Shown one piece after another: positions 38,127 to 46,679 of a DNA stretch of 50,950 bases (its first letter is position 1; each line of letters begins with the position of its first letter). The notes under the pieces are model-generated. The model saw nothing but the letters and a program-made list of their open reading frames with translations, did no database searches and was not told the DNA's origin. Origin of the DNA: Protofrankia sp. CiT1 (GTDB lineage Bacteria; Actinomycetota; Actinomycetes; Frankiales; Frankiaceae); assembly GCF_917627385.1 (NCBI RefSeq), contig NZ_CAKJTL010000085.1:1-50950 (forward strand). The letters run 5' to 3'. Made by a program: the position numbers and the translations under genes.

Positions 38127-38909
38127 TCAGTCGCCCAGATACGGCAGCGCGAGCTTCGCGCTCGTCCCACCGTCGAGCGGCAGCGCCACACCCGTCACAT
38201 ACGCCGACGCATCCGATGCCAGCCACAACACGGCTTCGGCGATCTCCTCCGCGGTCGCCAGCCGGCCGAGGGGGATCTGCCGTTCGTAGCGGGCGAGCCG
38301 GTCGTCTCCACCGATCCGGTCGGTGAACCGCGGGCTCGCGACGGCGCCGGGCACGACGGCGTTCACCCGAACCCCGCTGGAGCCGTACTCGACCGCGGCG
38401 GAACGCACCAGCTGTACGACGCCGGCCTTGGCCGTCCCGTAGGGGCCTGTCCCCGGCACCGCGCCCATGCCCGCGCCGGAGGCGGTGACAATGATCGAAC
38501 CACGCCCGGCCGCCGCCATGACCCGCAGCGCCGAACGGACGCAGTAGAAATTGGCATCAAGGTTGAGCGCGATCTCCGCGCGCCATCGGGCGTCGTCGAT
38601 GGACGCCAGCGGGCCCTGCGCAAGCCCGGCACCGGCGTTGCTGTGCATGACGTCGAGCCGTCCCCGGCTGGCCACGACATCGTTGACAAGGCTGTCGACA
38701 AAGTCCGGCTGGGTGACGTCGCCGGGATACTGCTCGGCGCTACCGCCGTCGGCATGGACCCGCGCGACCGTCTCCTTCGCCCGACCATGATCAAGGTCGT
38801 TTACCACGACGTGGGCGCCCCGGGCCGCGAACAGGCGTGCGGTTGCCCGCCCGATCCCCGAACCACCGCCGGTGACGATCGCCGTACGGCCGTCAAGACA
38901 GTTGATCAT
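38127..38909 (-). CDS. SDR-family oxidoreductase
   Basis: This 260-residue short-chain dehydrogenase has TGGGSGIGRA near 12-21, an Asp in VVNDLD that suggests NAD(H) preference, SNAGAG in place of NNAG, and the catalytic pair in YGTAKAG. The C-terminus LPLDGGTSAKLALP is usual. The substrate is unknown. The ATG at 38909 is favoured over an upstream extension of 17 residues. It is divergent from the next SDR. Confidence 0.87.
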   Translation of the reverse strand: MINCLDGRTAIVTGGGSGIGRATARLFAARGAHVVVNDLDHGRAKETVARVHADGGSAEQYPGDVTQPDFVDSLVNDVVASRGRLDVMHSNAGAGLAQGPLASIDDARWRAEIALNLDANFYCVRSALRVMAAAGRGSIIVTASGAGMGAVPGTGPYGTAKAGVVQLVRSAAVEYGSSGVRVNAVVPGAVASPRFTDRIGGDDRLARYERQIPLGRLATAEEIAEAVLWLASDASAYVTGVALPLDGGTSAKLALPYLGD

Positions 38910-39054
38910 TGTAATCAGCCCTCTCCCATTCCCTGCACCAGCCCGCCCGCCCGTCGCCAACGACGGGACCTGGCGCGCCAGACAATCGACATCCCATCAA
39001 GTAGCCAGATAAATTAACTCTAATGAAATCCATGCGGACGGACGGAGACCGGTG

Positions 39055-39813
39055 ATGACGGGGATGCTTGTCGGGCGCAAGGCGCTGATCACCGGCGCCG
39101 GGCAGGGGGTCGGCCGGGGCATCGCTCTCGCGGTCGCCGCACAGGGCGCCGCTGTCGCCCTTGTCGGGCGGACCGAGTCAAAACTGCTCGACGTCGCGAA
39201 GGAAATCCGTGAGGTCGGCGGCGAGGCGGTGACGATACCCGCCGACGTGACCCGCCCCGAGGACATCGCCCGGAGCGTGACCACGGCGGTCGACAGCCTC
39301 GGCGGCCTGAACATCCTCGTCAACAATGCCCAGCAGACCGCGCTCGGCACGCTCCTCGACATCGACGAGCCCGCTCTCCAGGCCTGCTGGGAGTCGGGCA
39401 CCCTCGCCGCCTTCCGGTTGATGCGCGCATCTCACCCGTACCTGCGCAACGGCGGCGTTGTGATCAATCTGGGCAGCTCGACGGCGGTGAACCCGATGCC
39501 GGTCGGCCGGGGTGTCTACGCTTCGGTCAAGGCCGCGACCCACACGCTCAGCCGGGTGGCGGCGGCGGAGTGGGGCAAGGACGGGATCCGGGTGCTCACG
39601 GTACTGCCCGCGTCCACCAGCCCGGCCTCGGAAGCGTGGGCGCAGGCCCAGCCCGCGGAGTACGCCCGCAGCCTCAGCGCCATCCCGCTGGGCCGGCTCG
39701 GCGACCCGCTGCGCGACATCGGAGGCGTCGTGGCCTTCCTGTGCAGCGACGCGGCCGGTTACATAACCGGCACGACCATCGCTCTTGACGGTGGCCAGGC
39801 GTTCCTGCGCTGA
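39055..39813 (+). CDS. SDR-family oxidoreductase
   Basis: This 252-residue short-chain dehydrogenase has TGAGQGVGRG near 12-21, VNNAQQT, the Ser of LGSSTAVN and the active pair in YASVKAA. It ends in LDGGQAFLR. It is only moderately similar to its divergent neighbour. GGAG lies seven bases before the ATG; a GTG one codon earlier is possible. The substrate is unknown. Confidence 0.87.
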   Translation: MTGMLVGRKALITGAGQGVGRGIALAVAAQGAAVALVGRTESKLLDVAKEIREVGGEAVTIPADVTRPEDIARSVTTAVDSLGGLNILVNNAQQTALGTLLDIDEPALQACWESGTLAAFRLMRASHPYLRNGGVVINLGSSTAVNPMPVGRGVYASVKAATHTLSRVAAAEWGKDGIRVLTVLPASTSPASEAWAQAQPAEYARSLSAIPLGRLGDPLRDIGGVVAFLCSDAAGYITGTTIALDGGQAFLR

Positions 39814-39933
39814 CGCCCCCGGCTCGTCTCGACAGGCGGCACACCGGTGGCCGGTGTGCCGCCACGAGCCGCAGCCGCGCGGACCGCCTTCTGGATCACC
39901 GCCCGCATCGACCACCGTCCACCAGACAGACCC

Positions 39934-40184
39934 GGGTCGTGGGCCTCATAGCCGAGATGGGTGGTCATCTCGGCATCGAACGCGGTCTCGAGGAGCAGCT
40001 TCGTCAACTTCCTGAGCATCCCGCCCGGCCCGGTCAGCGACACCCCTCGGCCCTTGCCTGCTCGACCAGACGCCGAGTGAGTTCCAGTTCCTCGTCGAGG
40101 ATCGCAGCGCCGCTCTCGGTACCGGCGACCGCTCGTTCGCCCGCGATGGTCTCCGCTGCTGGATGTGTCGCCATGCTGGTCATC
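39934..40184 (-). pseudogene. IS256-family transposase remnant with frameshift
   Basis: The N-terminal part of an IS256-type transposase can be read from 40184. The first frame ends soon after LTRRLVEQARAEG, and the continuation SLTGPGGMLRKLTKLLLETA and MTTHLGYEAHDP lies in another frame. The shift maps to a four-G run (minus strand, about 40043-40046) where one base is missing. Homology stops after the HDP motif, so over 300 residues including the DDE catalytic region are gone. No clear element termini were found. Confidence 0.8.
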
Positions 40185-40235
40185 TGGTGCCTCCCCTACC
40201 TGCGTCTATACACAGAGCGCGATATGGGAGTTACA

Positions 40236-40267
40236 CCGTTGTTCTTACAGCCCGTTGTTCTTACAGC
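40236..40267. repeat. 16-base direct duplication
   Basis: CCGTTGTTCTTACAGC occurs twice in direct contact between the IS256 remnant and the toxin-like gene. Confidence 0.85.
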
Positions 40268-40297
40268 CCCGGAGGCACCTGGGTTCCATTCCCAGGA

Positions 40298-40621
40298 TCA
40301 GACAGGCCGGTTCAGCGTAGCGAAGCTGTCGCAGCGCACCACATGATCTCGCTCCTCGATCCAGTAGGAGCAGCAGACTACCGACCACTCGCCATGCTCA
40401 GAGCTCGGTACCGGACCGAACCACAGGTTCGGGAAGCCCGGCTCCCGGCGGACACCCTGATACGGATCATCGATACGGGTGAAGATCCAGGCCAATACGA
40501 GCTGGCGTAGCTCGTCAGCCGGCTTCTCCTGATCGGCCCACAGGTCGAACCGCTCCAGGAAGCCGACCAGCTGCCAGGGTGTGGTGTCAGCCACTCTGTC
40601 CCAGCCGGGCATGTAGCTCAT
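40298..40621 (-). CDS. Candidate toxin partner of the Panacea protein, 107 residues
   Basis: This small protein overlaps the 3' end of the Panacea gene by 35 bases, the usual layout of antitoxin-toxin pairs. It has an N-terminal helical segment (WQLVGFLERFDLWADQE) and a strand-rich C-terminus (NLWFGPVP, VVCCSYWIEERDHVVRCDS). That C-terminus loosely recalls RelE/ParE-type folds, though no family can be claimed. Toxin function is inferred from context only. Confidence 0.6.
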   Translation of the reverse strand: MSYMPGWDRVADTTPWQLVGFLERFDLWADQEKPADELRQLVLAWIFTRIDDPYQGVRREPGFPNLWFGPVPSSEHGEWSVVCCSYWIEERDHVVRCDSFATLNRPV

Positions 40622-41144
40622 TCAGGTCATCGGGCCGGCCCGGGCCGCGCCGCTCGGCCGCGCCGGCCAGCCAGCCAGCGACCGCCGCGGAGTCCAGGAC
40701 GGGTTCGTCCTCGGCGGTGGCCGGTGCGCCGGCGGTCGCGAAGTACTCCCGCATGGACTGCACGGTAATCGGCGCCGAGTCACCGGGGCGCCGACCCTGG
40801 TTCGCCGTGTACCAGGGGAGCTCGCCGTGGCTGAGGATCTCGAGGTCGTGGCCCGTTAGCGCGCCGTACCGGCTGAGCACGTACCCGATGGTGTTCAGTT
40901 CGGCCTCGCCGCCGGCGTCGACGCGGCCGGGCGGCCGGGCCGTCCCGTATTTCTCGTCCCGCCACAGCTCAGCCACCACGGGGCCCATGTCCCACGCTGA
41001 GATCGCCTCGCTGAACAGCGGTTCGTCGAAGGCCGCGAGATGGTGGCCCTGGCAGTAGTAGAGCAGCTTGTGCAGCTTCTTCGCGCCCAGGCCGGGAAGC
41101 CGGGCACGGAGGATGGCTGCCACGTCGCGTGCCGGGATCGGCAT
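40587..41144 (-). CDS. Panacea-domain (DUF4065/SocA-like) antitoxin candidate
   Basis: This 185-residue protein has the Panacea core: LHKLLYYCQGHHLAAFDEPLF near 26-46 followed by AWDMGPVVAELW near 52-63. The family neutralises many unrelated toxins encoded next to it. AGGAGG lies just before the ATG at 41144; a longer frame would run through the CRISPR-like repeats and is rejected. The downstream gene overlaps it and is the presumed toxin. The pair sits in an accessory block between fabG and fabI. Confidence 0.85.
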   Translation of the reverse strand: MPIPARDVAAILRARLPGLGAKKLHKLLYYCQGHHLAAFDEPLFSEAISAWDMGPVVAELWRDEKYGTARPPGRVDAGGEAELNTIGYVLSRYGALTGHDLEILSHGELPWYTANQGRRPGDSAPITVQSMREYFATAGAPATAEDEPVLDSAAVAGWLAGAAERRGPGRPDDLNELHARLGQSG

Positions 41145-41187
41145 GGCGCCTCCTGATCGGTCGTCAAGGATGTCTCTGGCTACTGTA

Positions 41188-41281
41188 GTTTCAATCCCTC
41201 CTGGGAGCGATGAGGACCGGAGCCGCGCGGATGACGTCCGTCCGATCGTCGGTTTCAATCCCTCGTAGGGGCGATGAGGAC
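41188..41281. CRISPR. Two-repeat CRISPR-like unit
   Basis: Two 30-base direct repeats (41188-41217 and 41252-41281) share GTTTCAATCCCTC at the start and GCGATGAGGAC at the end. They differ at three central positions and flank a 34-base unique spacer. The 5' GTTTCAATCCC is common in known CRISPR repeats. No cas gene is in the window and there is only one spacer, so it is either a decayed array or a repurposed unit upstream of the Panacea pair. Confidence 0.55.
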
Positions 41282-41479
41282 CCTACGGCCGCCAGCCACA
41301 CCACCCTGTAGGCCGGATGGGCGTTAATGCTCGGCGAGGTCCCGCTCCAGCCGGATCACCTGGAGCTCGCGGGCAGAGGAAGGCGCCCTGCTGCTGGGCG
41401 CCGGCTGACGACAACGCGGCCGGGCGGGATGCGGGGAGCCGCGAGCCGGACAGTCCTATCCTCGGTCGCTCTTGTTCGG

Positions 41480-42274
41480 CTAGGTGCCGATCGCGTGCAC
41501 ACCGCCGTCCACATGAATGATCTCCCCGGTGGTGGCGGGGAACCAGTCCGACAGCAGCGCCACGCAGGCTTGCGCTGTGGGGCCGGTGTCGTGGATGTTC
41601 CAGCCCAGTGGCGCACGCTCGTCCCAGACGCTCTCGAACCGCTCGAACCCGGGGATGCTCTTGGCGGCCATCGTGCGCAGCGGCCCCGCCGCGACCAGGT
41701 TGACCCGCACCCCGCGAGGTCCAAGATCACGAGCGAGATAGCGGGTGGCGGACTCCAGACCGGCCTTGGCCACCCCCATCCAGTCATAGGACGGCCAGGC
41801 CACCGCCGCGTCGAAGTCGAGCCCGACGACCGACACCCGCTCGCTGAACAGCGGCAGGGCTGCCCGGCACAGGGCAGCCAGCGACCAGGTCGAAACCTGT
41901 ACCGCGGTGGCGACCTCGGCCCAGGGGGCCTCCACGAACGGCTTCCCGCCCAGCACGGATTCGGGTGCGAAGCCGATCGCGTGCAGTACGCCGTCCAGCC
42001 CGTCGGTGTGCTCAAGCACCCGGTCGGACAACGCGCTCAGGTGCCCTTCGTCGGTCACGTCCAGCTCGATGACGGGAGCCTCGGCAGGCAGCCGCCTGGC
42101 GATCCGCCGGGTCAGCGACAGCCCGCGGCCGAAGCCTGTCAGCACCACCGTCGCGCCCTGTTCCTGAGCGATCCGGGCGACCCCGAACGCGATGGACGCA
42201 TCGGTCAAGACGCCGGTGACAAGGATGCGCTTACCTACAAGGAGTCCACTCACAGGCGGCATCCTGTCAAACAT
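41480..42274 (-). CDS. fabI: Enoyl-ACP reductase FabI/InhA
   Basis: This 264-residue enzyme performs the last reduction of fatty acid elongation. The N-terminus GLLVGKRILVTGVLTDASIA, HAIGFAP and the active-site stretch YDWMGVAKAGLES (Tyr and Lys) are those of InhA. GPLRTMAAKSIPG near 192-204 forms the substrate loop. Possible starts are ATG 42274, ATG 42262 and the GTG at 42250 that would give the usual MSGLL-type start. It is separated from fabG by 4 kb of accessory genes. Confidence 0.92.
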   Translation of the reverse strand: MFDRMPPVSGLLVGKRILVTGVLTDASIAFGVARIAQEQGATVVLTGFGRGLSLTRRIARRLPAEAPVIELDVTDEGHLSALSDRVLEHTDGLDGVLHAIGFAPESVLGGKPFVEAPWAEVATAVQVSTWSLAALCRAALPLFSERVSVVGLDFDAAVAWPSYDWMGVAKAGLESATRYLARDLGPRGVRVNLVAAGPLRTMAAKSIPGFERFESVWDERAPLGWNIHDTGPTAQACVALLSDWFPATTGEIIHVDGGVHAIGT

Positions 42275-42658
42275 CACCAGTGCCTGGCGAGACGCCGCAC
42301 CGACAAATTCACCCGCCGCCAGCCGTGGATCCCGCACGACCGAGCGCCCACAGCATGATCGCTTCGATGACGCTGGCCGGCGTCAACACGGCGTAGGAAT
42401 TTTCCGGATGACCGTACACAGGGCGTCAACGCCGGCCGCATGTGCCGCCCGCCTGGTCCAGCATGACCGACGGCAGACCAGGGCGGCTGCCGTGAGCTGA
42501 AGGAGTGTGCGGTGTCCGGTGCGCCGCGGGGCTGGCAGGTCCGCGCCTGCGGGCGGACGGCATCCGGCTGGCCTTCCGCCGCTGCCCGTGTGACGAGCCC
42601 AGTGGCGGCCGGCCACCGGACATCCCCTGCCCGACCGACTCGAAGGCCAGGAGCACCC
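42275..42658. promoter_or_regulatory. Upstream region of the kdp operon
   Basis: This 384-base divergent region should hold the kdp promoter and the fabI promoter. GGCGTCAAC occurs twice in direct orientation (42379-42387 and 42422-42430), 43 bases apart, each inside a small inverted repeat; these could be regulator sites. No cyclic-di-AMP riboswitch signature was recognised. AGGAG lies just ahead of the first small gene. Confidence 0.4.
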
Positions 42659-42742
42659 ATGCGTGACGTTCTGTTCGTGCTTATCACCGTCGTGGTCTTC
42701 GCGCTGCTCGCGCTGACCGCGAAAGGGGCGGAAAAGCTGTGA
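42659..42742 (+). CDS. 27-residue membrane peptide at the head of the kdp operon
   Basis: The peptide is a single hydrophobic helix (FVLITVVVFALLALTAKG) between a short charged N-terminus and a KL end. AGGAG precedes its ATG and its stop overlaps the kdpF start (GTGA), so it is translated in the operon. Similar one-helix peptides occur ahead of kdpF in actinomycetes. It may stabilise the pump as KdpF does; that is inference. Confidence 0.7.
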   Translation: MRDVLFVLITVVVFALLALTAKGAEKL

Positions 42743-42828
42743 ACGCGGAAAACATCGTCGGCTTGGTCCTCGCCGCCGCGACCACGGTCTTCCTGGTGGT
42801 CGCCCTCCTGTTCCCGGAGAGATTCTAG
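42739..42828 (+). CDS. kdpF: Potassium-transporting ATPase small subunit KdpF
   Basis: This 29-residue one-helix peptide matches KdpF: a VNAENIVGLVL start and LLFPERF end. KdpF lies beside KdpA and stabilises the complex. The GTG start overlaps the previous stop by four bases, and kdpA starts at the base after its stop codon. Confidence 0.9.
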   Translation: MNAENIVGLVLAAATTVFLVVALLFPERF

Positions 42829-44490
42829 ATGAACACAACGACCGCGGGGCTCGTCTTCGTCGTCGTGCTCGTTGGCGCCCTTGCTCTGTCCTATGGGCCG
42901 TTCGGCGACTACATGTACCGCGTCTACACGAGCAAACGGCACCTGCGGATGGAACGCGCCGTGTACCGGCTGGTGGGGGTGGATCCCGAGGCCGACCAGC
43001 GCTGGAGCACCTACCTGCGCAGCGTGCTGGCGTTCTCCGTCGTCGGCGTGCTGTTCCTCTACGCCCTCCTGCGGCTGCAGCATCGGCTGCCGCTCAGCCT
43101 CGGTTTCGCGGGGATGGAACCGGGCCAGGCGTTCAACACGGCGGTGAGTTTCGTCACCAACACGAACTGGCAGTCGTACTCCGGTGAGTCGACGCTCGGC
43201 CATCTCGCGCAGATGGCCGGTCTCGCCGTACAGAACTTCGTCTCGGCCGCGGTCGGCATGTCGGTCGCGATCGCGCTGGTCCGCGGCCTCACCCGCAAAC
43301 GGACCGACCAGGTCGGCAACTTCTGGGTCGACCTGACCCGGACCTGCCTGCGCATCCTGCTGCCGGTCGCCGTCGTGGCCGCGGTCGTGCTGATCGCCGG
43401 CGGCGCGATCCAGAACCTGCACGGCAGCCGCGCCATCACCACGCTGGCCGGCGGCACGCAGAGGGTGACCGGCGGCCCGGTGGCCAGCCAGGAGGCCATC
43501 AAGGAGTTCGGCACCAACGGCGGCGGTTTCTACAACGTCAACTCCGCGCACCCGTTCGAGAACCCAACGAGCTGGACGAACTGGCTCCAGATCTATCTGC
43601 TGCTGCTCATCGGCTTCTCGCTGCCGCGGACGTTCGGCCGGATGGTCGGCAACACCCGCCAGGGGCTCGCGATCGTGGCGGTGATGGCGGGCCTGCTGAT
43701 CGCGAGCTTCGCGGTGAACGCGGGCTTCCAGATGGCCCACCACGGCACCGTGCCGAGCGCGGTCGGCGCGGCGGCGGAGGGCACCGAAACCCGGTTCGGG
43801 ATACCCGGCTCGGCCGCATTCGCCAGTAGCACGACGATGACCTCCACCGGGGCGGTCGACTCGTTCCACGACTCCTACACGAGCCTCGGCGGGGCGACAC
43901 TCCTAGTGAACATGATGCTCGGGGAGATCGCTCCGGGCGGCACCGGGTCGGGGCTGTACGGCATGCTCATCCTGGCCGTGATCACGGTGTTCGTCGCCGG
44001 GCTGATGATCGGACGGACGCCTGAGTACCTCGGGAAGAAAATCGGCAGCCGGGAGATCAAGTTCGCCTCCCTCTACATCCTCACCACACCGGCGGTCGCG
44101 CTGATCGGCACGGCGGCCGCGATGGCCCGGCCCGGTGAGCGAGCCGGGATGCTCAACGCGGGCGCGCACGGCCTTTCCGAGGTCCTTTACGCCTTCACCT
44201 CAGCGGCGAACAACAACGGCTCCGCCTTCGCCGGCATCACCGTGAACACCAACTGGTACAACACGGCGCTGGGCATCGCGATGCTCGCCGGGCGGTTCCT
44301 GCCGATGGTGTTCGTTCTCGGCCTGGCCGGGTCGCTGGCCCGCCAGCAGCCGGTGCCGATCTCGGCCGGAACCTTGCCGACCCAACGGCCGCAGTTCGCC
44401 GGGATGCTCGCCGGCGTCGCCGTCATCGTCGTCGCGCTCACCTACTTCCCGGCGCTCGCGCTCGGGCCTCTCGCGGAGGGCCTGCACTGA
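42829..44490 (+). CDS. kdpA: Potassium-transporting ATPase subunit KdpA
   Basis: This 553-residue membrane subunit is the potassium channel-like part of the KdpFABC pump. The four selectivity-loop regions are recognisable: [13 protein letters not shown] near 108-120, [20 protein letters not shown] near 225-244, a third around 345-370, and [13 protein letters not shown] near 458-470. Length and helix content are standard. Its stop overlaps the kdpB start by one base (TGATG). Confidence 0.97.
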   Translation: MNTTTAGLVFVVVLVGALALSYGPFGDYMYRVYTSKRHLRMERAVYRLVGVDPEADQRWSTYLRSVLAFSVVGVLFLYALLRLQHRLPLSLGFAGMEPGQAFNTAVSFVTNTNWQSYSGESTLGHLAQMAGLAVQNFVSAAVGMSVAIALVRGLTRKRTDQVGNFWVDLTRTCLRILLPVAVVAAVVLIAGGAIQNLHGSRAITTLAGGTQRVTGGPVASQEAIKEFGTNGGGFYNVNSAHPFENPTSWTNWLQIYLLLLIGFSLPRTFGRMVGNTRQGLAIVAVMAGLLIASFAVNAGFQMAHHGTVPSAVGAAAEGTETRFGIPGSAAFASSTTMTSTGAVDSFHDSYTSLGGATLLVNMMLGEIAPGGTGSGLYGMLILAVITVFVAGLMIGRTPEYLGKKIGSREIKFASLYILTTPAVALIGTAAAMARPGERAGMLNAGAHGLSEVLYAFTSAANNNGSAFAGITVNTNWYNTALGIAMLAGRFLPMVFVLGLAGSLARQQPVPISAGTLPTQRPQFAGMLAGVAVIVVALTYFPALALGPLAEGLH

Positions 44491-46679
44491 TGTCCACCAC
44501 TGCGATCGGAGCGCCCGTGTCACCGCCTGACATCCCAGCCCACCCGGCGCACCCAGCCCAGCCGGGGCAGCCGGGGCCACCGCGCCAGGTGCGGGGCGGG
44601 CTGCTCGACCCGAGACAGCTGTGGCGTTCCGCCCCGGACGCGCTGCGCAAGCTGAATCCGGCGACGCTCTACCGCAACCCGGTCATGTTCATCGTCGAGA
44701 TCGGCGCGGTCTTCACCACGGTGCTCGCGATCCGCGACGAGACGGCGTTCGCCTGGCTGATCGTCATCTGGTTGTGGCTGACCGCGCTGTTCGCCAACCT
44801 CGCCGAGGCGGTCGCCGAAGGCCGCGGGAAGGCACAGGCCGAAGCGCTGCGGCGGACGAAGACCGACACCCTCGCCCGGCGCCTGACGCCCGCGGGCGGC
44901 GAGGAACAGGTGCCCGCACCGCGGCTACGCCAAGGTGACCGGGTCGTCGTCGAAGCGGGCGAGTTCATCCCCGGTGACGGAGACGTCGTCGAGGGCATCG
45001 CCAGCGTGGACGAGTCGGCGATCACCGGCGAGTCCGCGCCGGTGATCCGCGAGGCGGGCGGCGACCGCTCGTCGGTGACCGGCGGCACCCGGGTGCTGTC
45101 CGACCGCATCGTCGTGGAGATCACCCAGAAGCCGGGAGAGAGCTTCATCGACCGGATGATCGCGCTGGTGGAAGGCGCGAACCGGCAGAAGACCCCGAAC
45201 GAGATCGCACTGAACATCCTGCTGGCCTCGTTGACGATCGTCTTCGTGCTCGCGGTCGCGACACTGCAGCCGCTGGCGATCTTCTCGAAAGCACAGCAGC
45301 CCGGTATCCCCGACACCTCGGCGCTGGGCGGCAACGGGGTGACCGGCATCGTGCTGGTGTCGCTGCTGGTCTGCCTGATCCCCACCACGATCGGTGCGCT
45401 GCTGTCGGCGATCGGCATCGCCGGCATGGACCGGCTGGTGCAACGCAACGTGCTGGCGATGAGCGGCCGGGCCGTGGAAGCCGCCGGTGATGTCAACACC
45501 CTGCTGCTGGACAAAACCGGGACGATCACAATCGGCAACCGGGAGGCACGCGAGTTCCTCCCGGTCGGCGGCACCGATGAGCACGAGCTGGCCAGGGCCG
45601 CGCAGCTGTCCTCGCTGGCCGACGAGACGCCCGAGGGCCGCTCCATCGTCATCTACGCCAAGAACACCTACGGCCTGCGGGAACGCGCCCCCGGCGAGTT
45701 GACCCACGCACGGTTCGTCGCGTTCACCGCGCAGACCCGGATGTCGGGGGTGGACCTCGGCGGCAGCGCCGGGGGCCAGCCGGCGAGCGAGGTCCGCAAG
45801 GGCGCGGCCAGCTCCGTCATGGCCTGGGTCACCGAACGCGGCGGGACGATCCCGCCGGACGCCGGTGAGCTGGTGGACGGCATCTCCGCCTCCGGCGGCA
45901 CCCCGCTGCTGGTCGCCGAGGCCACGGACGGGGCCGCTCGGGTCCTCGGCATCGTCGCCCTGCGCGACATCGTCAAGCAGGGCATGCGGGAGCGGTTCGA
46001 CGAGATGCGGCGGATGGGCATCCGGACAGTAATGATCACCGGTGACAACCCGCTGACCGCCCGCTCCATCGCCGAGGAGGCCGGGGTCGACGACTTCCTC
46101 GCCGAGGCGACCCCCGAGGACAAGCTCGCGCTGATCCGGCGGGAGCAGGAGGGCGGCAAGCTGGTCGCGATGACCGGCGACGGGACCAACGACGCTCCCG
46201 CGCTGGCCCAGGCCGACGTCGGCGTCGCCATGAACTCCGGCACGTCGGCGGCGAAGGAAGCCGGCAACATGGTTGACCTCGATTCCAACCCGACGAAGCT
46301 CATCGAGATCGTCGAAATCGGCAAGCAGCTCCTCATCACCCGCGGGGCGTTGACCACGTTCTCCATCGCCAACGACGTCGCCAAGTACTTCGCGATCATC
46401 CCGGCGATATTCGCCGCGGTGTACCCGGGCCTGGACACACTCAACATCATGCGGCTGCACAGCCCGCAGTCGGCGATCCTGTCCGCGGTCATCTTCAACG
46501 CTCTGGTCATCATCGCGCTGATCCCGCTCGCCCTGCGCGGGGTGCGCTATCGGCCTGCGAGCGCCTCGCGGATGCTGCGCCGTAACCTCTGCCTCTATGG
46601 TCTCGGCGGGCTGATCGTTCCGTTCATCGGCATCAAGCTCATCGATCTGGCCATCCAGTTCATCCCCGGAGCCCGGTGA
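44490..46679 (+). CDS. kdpB: Potassium-transporting P-type ATPase subunit KdpB
   Basis: This 729-residue ATPase energises potassium uptake. It shows the TGESAPV actuator motif near 175, the phosphorylation site DKTGTIT near 341-347, TGDNPLTA and the hinge [16 protein letters not shown] near 564-579. The N-terminus is Pro-rich ([12 protein letters not shown]), longer than in E. coli. It starts within the kdpA stop and ends within the kdpC start (GTGA). Confidence 0.97.
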   Translation: MSTTAIGAPVSPPDIPAHPAHPAQPGQPGPPRQVRGGLLDPRQLWRSAPDALRKLNPATLYRNPVMFIVEIGAVFTTVLAIRDETAFAWLIVIWLWLTALFANLAEAVAEGRGKAQAEALRRTKTDTLARRLTPAGGEEQVPAPRLRQGDRVVVEAGEFIPGDGDVVEGIASVDESAITGESAPVIREAGGDRSSVTGGTRVLSDRIVVEITQKPGESFIDRMIALVEGANRQKTPNEIALNILLASLTIVFVLAVATLQPLAIFSKAQQPGIPDTSALGGNGVTGIVLVSLLVCLIPTTIGALLSAIGIAGMDRLVQRNVLAMSGRAVEAAGDVNTLLLDKTGTITIGNREAREFLPVGGTDEHELARAAQLSSLADETPEGRSIVIYAKNTYGLRERAPGELTHARFVAFTAQTRMSGVDLGGSAGGQPASEVRKGAASSVMAWVTERGGTIPPDAGELVDGISASGGTPLLVAEATDGAARVLGIVALRDIVKQGMRERFDEMRRMGIRTVMITGDNPLTARSIAEEAGVDDFLAEATPEDKLALIRREQEGGKLVAMTGDGTNDAPALAQADVGVAMNSGTSAAKEAGNMVDLDSNPTKLIEIVEIGKQLLITRGALTTFSIANDVAKYFAIIPAIFAAVYPGLDTLNIMRLHSPQSAILSAVIFNALVIIALIPLALRGVRYRPASASRMLRRNLCLYGLGGLIVPFIGIKLIDLAIQFIPGAR

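Noticed and set aside
41145-41258. Longer N-terminus for the Panacea protein
   Set aside because: It would translate through the CRISPR-like repeats, and a strong AGGAGG stands before the ATG at 41144.
42338-42650. Cyclic-di-AMP riboswitch ahead of kdp
   Set aside because: The region was inspected because such riboswitches control potassium genes, but the expected conserved motifs were not seen.
42274-43869. Minus-strand 531-residue frame across kdpA and the kdp leader
   Set aside because: It opposes kdpA and the small kdp genes, which are well supported; composition is that of a shadow.
44925-46460. Minus-strand 511-residue frame
   Set aside because: It is antisense to kdpB and rich in Asp/Gly/Arg/His without family features.
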